Assembly: GCF_937920395.1 (NCBI RefSeq)
Contig: NZ_CALEVF010000384.1
Location: forward strand, 1 to 22,632
DNA from: an uncultured Clostridium sp.
Lineage (GTDB): Bacteria > Bacillota > Clostridia > Clostridiales > Clostridiaceae
Reading direction: 5' to 3'
Length of the DNA stretch: 22,632 nucleotides
Positions 21,782 to 22,632 of the stretch are shown here, one piece after another (position 1 is the first letter of the stretch; every line of letters begins with the position of its first letter). A program made the translations under genes and the position numbers. The notes below the pieces were generated by a model that was given only the letters and a program-made list of their open reading frames with translations, was not told the DNA's origin and did no database searches.

Positions 21782-22632
21782 ATGATGATTAAAAATAAAA
21801 AAAATATATTTATTGGTATTATAATATTTATTTTATTAAGTACAATAACACTTACATTATTTATATTTTCAAAAAAGAATGTGAGTAATAAAGAGAGTAC
21901 AGCAGTAGTCAAAAATACATTAGGATATATAAGTAAGACGGACAAAAACTCTTTTTATGTTTTAGAAAAAGGCACGTGGAACAAAATGTTTATAAAAGGG
22001 GTTAATATTGGAGCTGGAAAACCAGGCGCTTTTCCTGGAGACGTTGCAATCACGTACGATGAATATTATAGATGGTTTGGCTATATAGCTAACATGAATG
22101 CAAATACAATTAGAGTTTATACAATTCAAAGACCTCAATTTTATAATGCTTTGTATGATTTTAATAAGAAGGCTGAAGAGGCTGGTAAAAAACCTATTTA
22201 TATTTTTCATGGCGTGTGGGTCAATGAAAATGATATTGCAACGATTAATGATGTTTATGGAAATAATGACAAGATATTAAAGGATGTAATAAAAACAGGT
22301 AATGAGACTGTTGATGTATTACACGGAAATGCTTACATTCCAGTTAAAAAAGGTTATGCAGACGGTACTTATACATCAGATGTTTCAAAGTATGTCATTG
22401 GGTGGATTTTGGGTATAGAATGGGACCCTGCTTTTGTAGTAAGCAGCAATCAAAACAATCCGAGTAGGACTAATTATAATGGTAAATATCTTTATACAAA
22501 GGGAGCATCACCTTTTGAAGCCTTTCTTTGTGATATTGGAGACAAGGTTATAGAATATGAAATGACAAAATACAAAATGCAAAGACCAGTCGCATTTTCA
22601 AACTGGGTAACAACTGACCCATTAAAACATCC
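21782..22632 (+). CDS. Membrane-anchored glycoside-hydrolase-like protein, partial at the window end
   Basis: The frame is open from ATG 21782 to the window edge (283 codons visible). A positively charged N-terminus (MIKNKKN) and one hydrophobic segment (about 9-30) indicate a signal anchor, so the rest lies outside the cell. The visible domain looks like a TIM-barrel glycoside hydrolase: FIKGVNIGAGKPGAFPGD, then YYRWFGYIANMNANTIRVYT, IYIFHGVWVNENDI, and WILGIEWDPAFVV, whose glutamate may be catalytic. Such proteins occur in clostridial EPS clusters and probably trim or process the polymer. AGGGGG at 21768-21773 supports the start. It probably continues the EPS locus interrupted by the cas region. 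Confidence 0.75.
   Translation, partial: MMIKNKKNIFIGIIIFILLSTITLTLFIFSKKNVSNKESTAVVKNTLGYISKTDKNSFYVLEKGTWNKMFIKGVNIGAGKPGAFPGDVAITYDEYYRWFGYIANMNANTIRVYTIQRPQFYNALYDFNKKAEEAGKKPIYIFHGVWVNENDIATINDVYGNNDKILKDVIKTGNETVDVLHGNAYIPVKKGYADGTYTSDVSKYVIGWILGIEWDPAFVVSSNQNNPSRTNYNGKYLYTKGASPFEAFLCDIGDKVIEYEMTKYKMQRPVAFSNWVTTDPLKH

Overview
The window is very AT-rich, with AGGAGG-type ribosome binding sites, TTG starts and protein families typical of low-GC Clostridia. I read it as part of a Clostridium-like chromosome and do not assign a species. No ribosomal or transfer RNA gene and no CRISPR array is visible.

Layout. (1) Positions 1-3084, minus strand: a short phage-derived operon. It runs XRE-type regulator, DnaD-type replication protein, small sigma-70-family factor, amidase endolysin, then the first codons of another gene leaving the window. 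(2) Positions 3384-9362, plus strand: an exopolysaccharide (EPS) operon. Three intact genes make GDP-L-fucose (mannose-1-phosphate guanylyltransferase, GDP-mannose 4,6-dehydratase, GDP-fucose synthase). After them come a truncated glycosyltransferase, scrambled fragments, an EpsG-like polymerase pseudogene and a strong terminator. (3) Positions 9378-12337: a second EPS unit with a small protein, an initiating sugar-phosphate transferase broken by one in-frame stop, and a fused Wzz/tyrosine-kinase chain-length regulator. (4) Positions 12410-15403: two paralogous SARP/AfsR-like BTAD regulators. The second is preceded by a paralogue of the small protein and carries an amber stop near its C-terminus. 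(5) Positions 15433-20442: a type I-B CRISPR effector operon, cas6-cas8b-cas7-cas5. The Cas5 is fused in frame to a complete Rpn-type PD-(D/E)XK nuclease. cas3, cas4, cas1, cas2 and an array are not in the window. (6) Positions 20468-21209: a two-gene DUF3791-type cassette flanked by about 60-bp direct repeats that are themselves terminators. (7) Then a small unknown gene and the start of a membrane-anchored glycoside-hydrolase-like protein, probably part of the EPS locus again.

How the parts may work together. Three leaders, at about 3384, 9378 and 13774, share a palindrome (GACCAT-n3-ATGGTAA type). It lies exactly 8 nt upstream of a TATA(A/G)T box in all three. They precede the fucose/EPS operon, the second EPS unit, and the small protein-BTAD2-cas unit. 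The simplest reading is one regulon, probably controlled by the BTAD regulators. No terminator is visible between the third leader and the end of cas5, so the CRISPR effector may belong to that regulon.

Most notable. The Cas5-Rpn fusion lacks a visible Cas3 and contains a strong internal ribosome binding site with an in-frame TTG. That internal start could yield a 69-residue C-terminal protein, resembling the intragenic antitoxins described for Rpn nucleases. This suggests a Cas3-less type I-B variant in which an Rpn nuclease is the effector and carries its own inhibitor. The alternative, a deletion-created fusion in a decaying locus, is real because the neighbouring EPS genes carry several disabling mutations.
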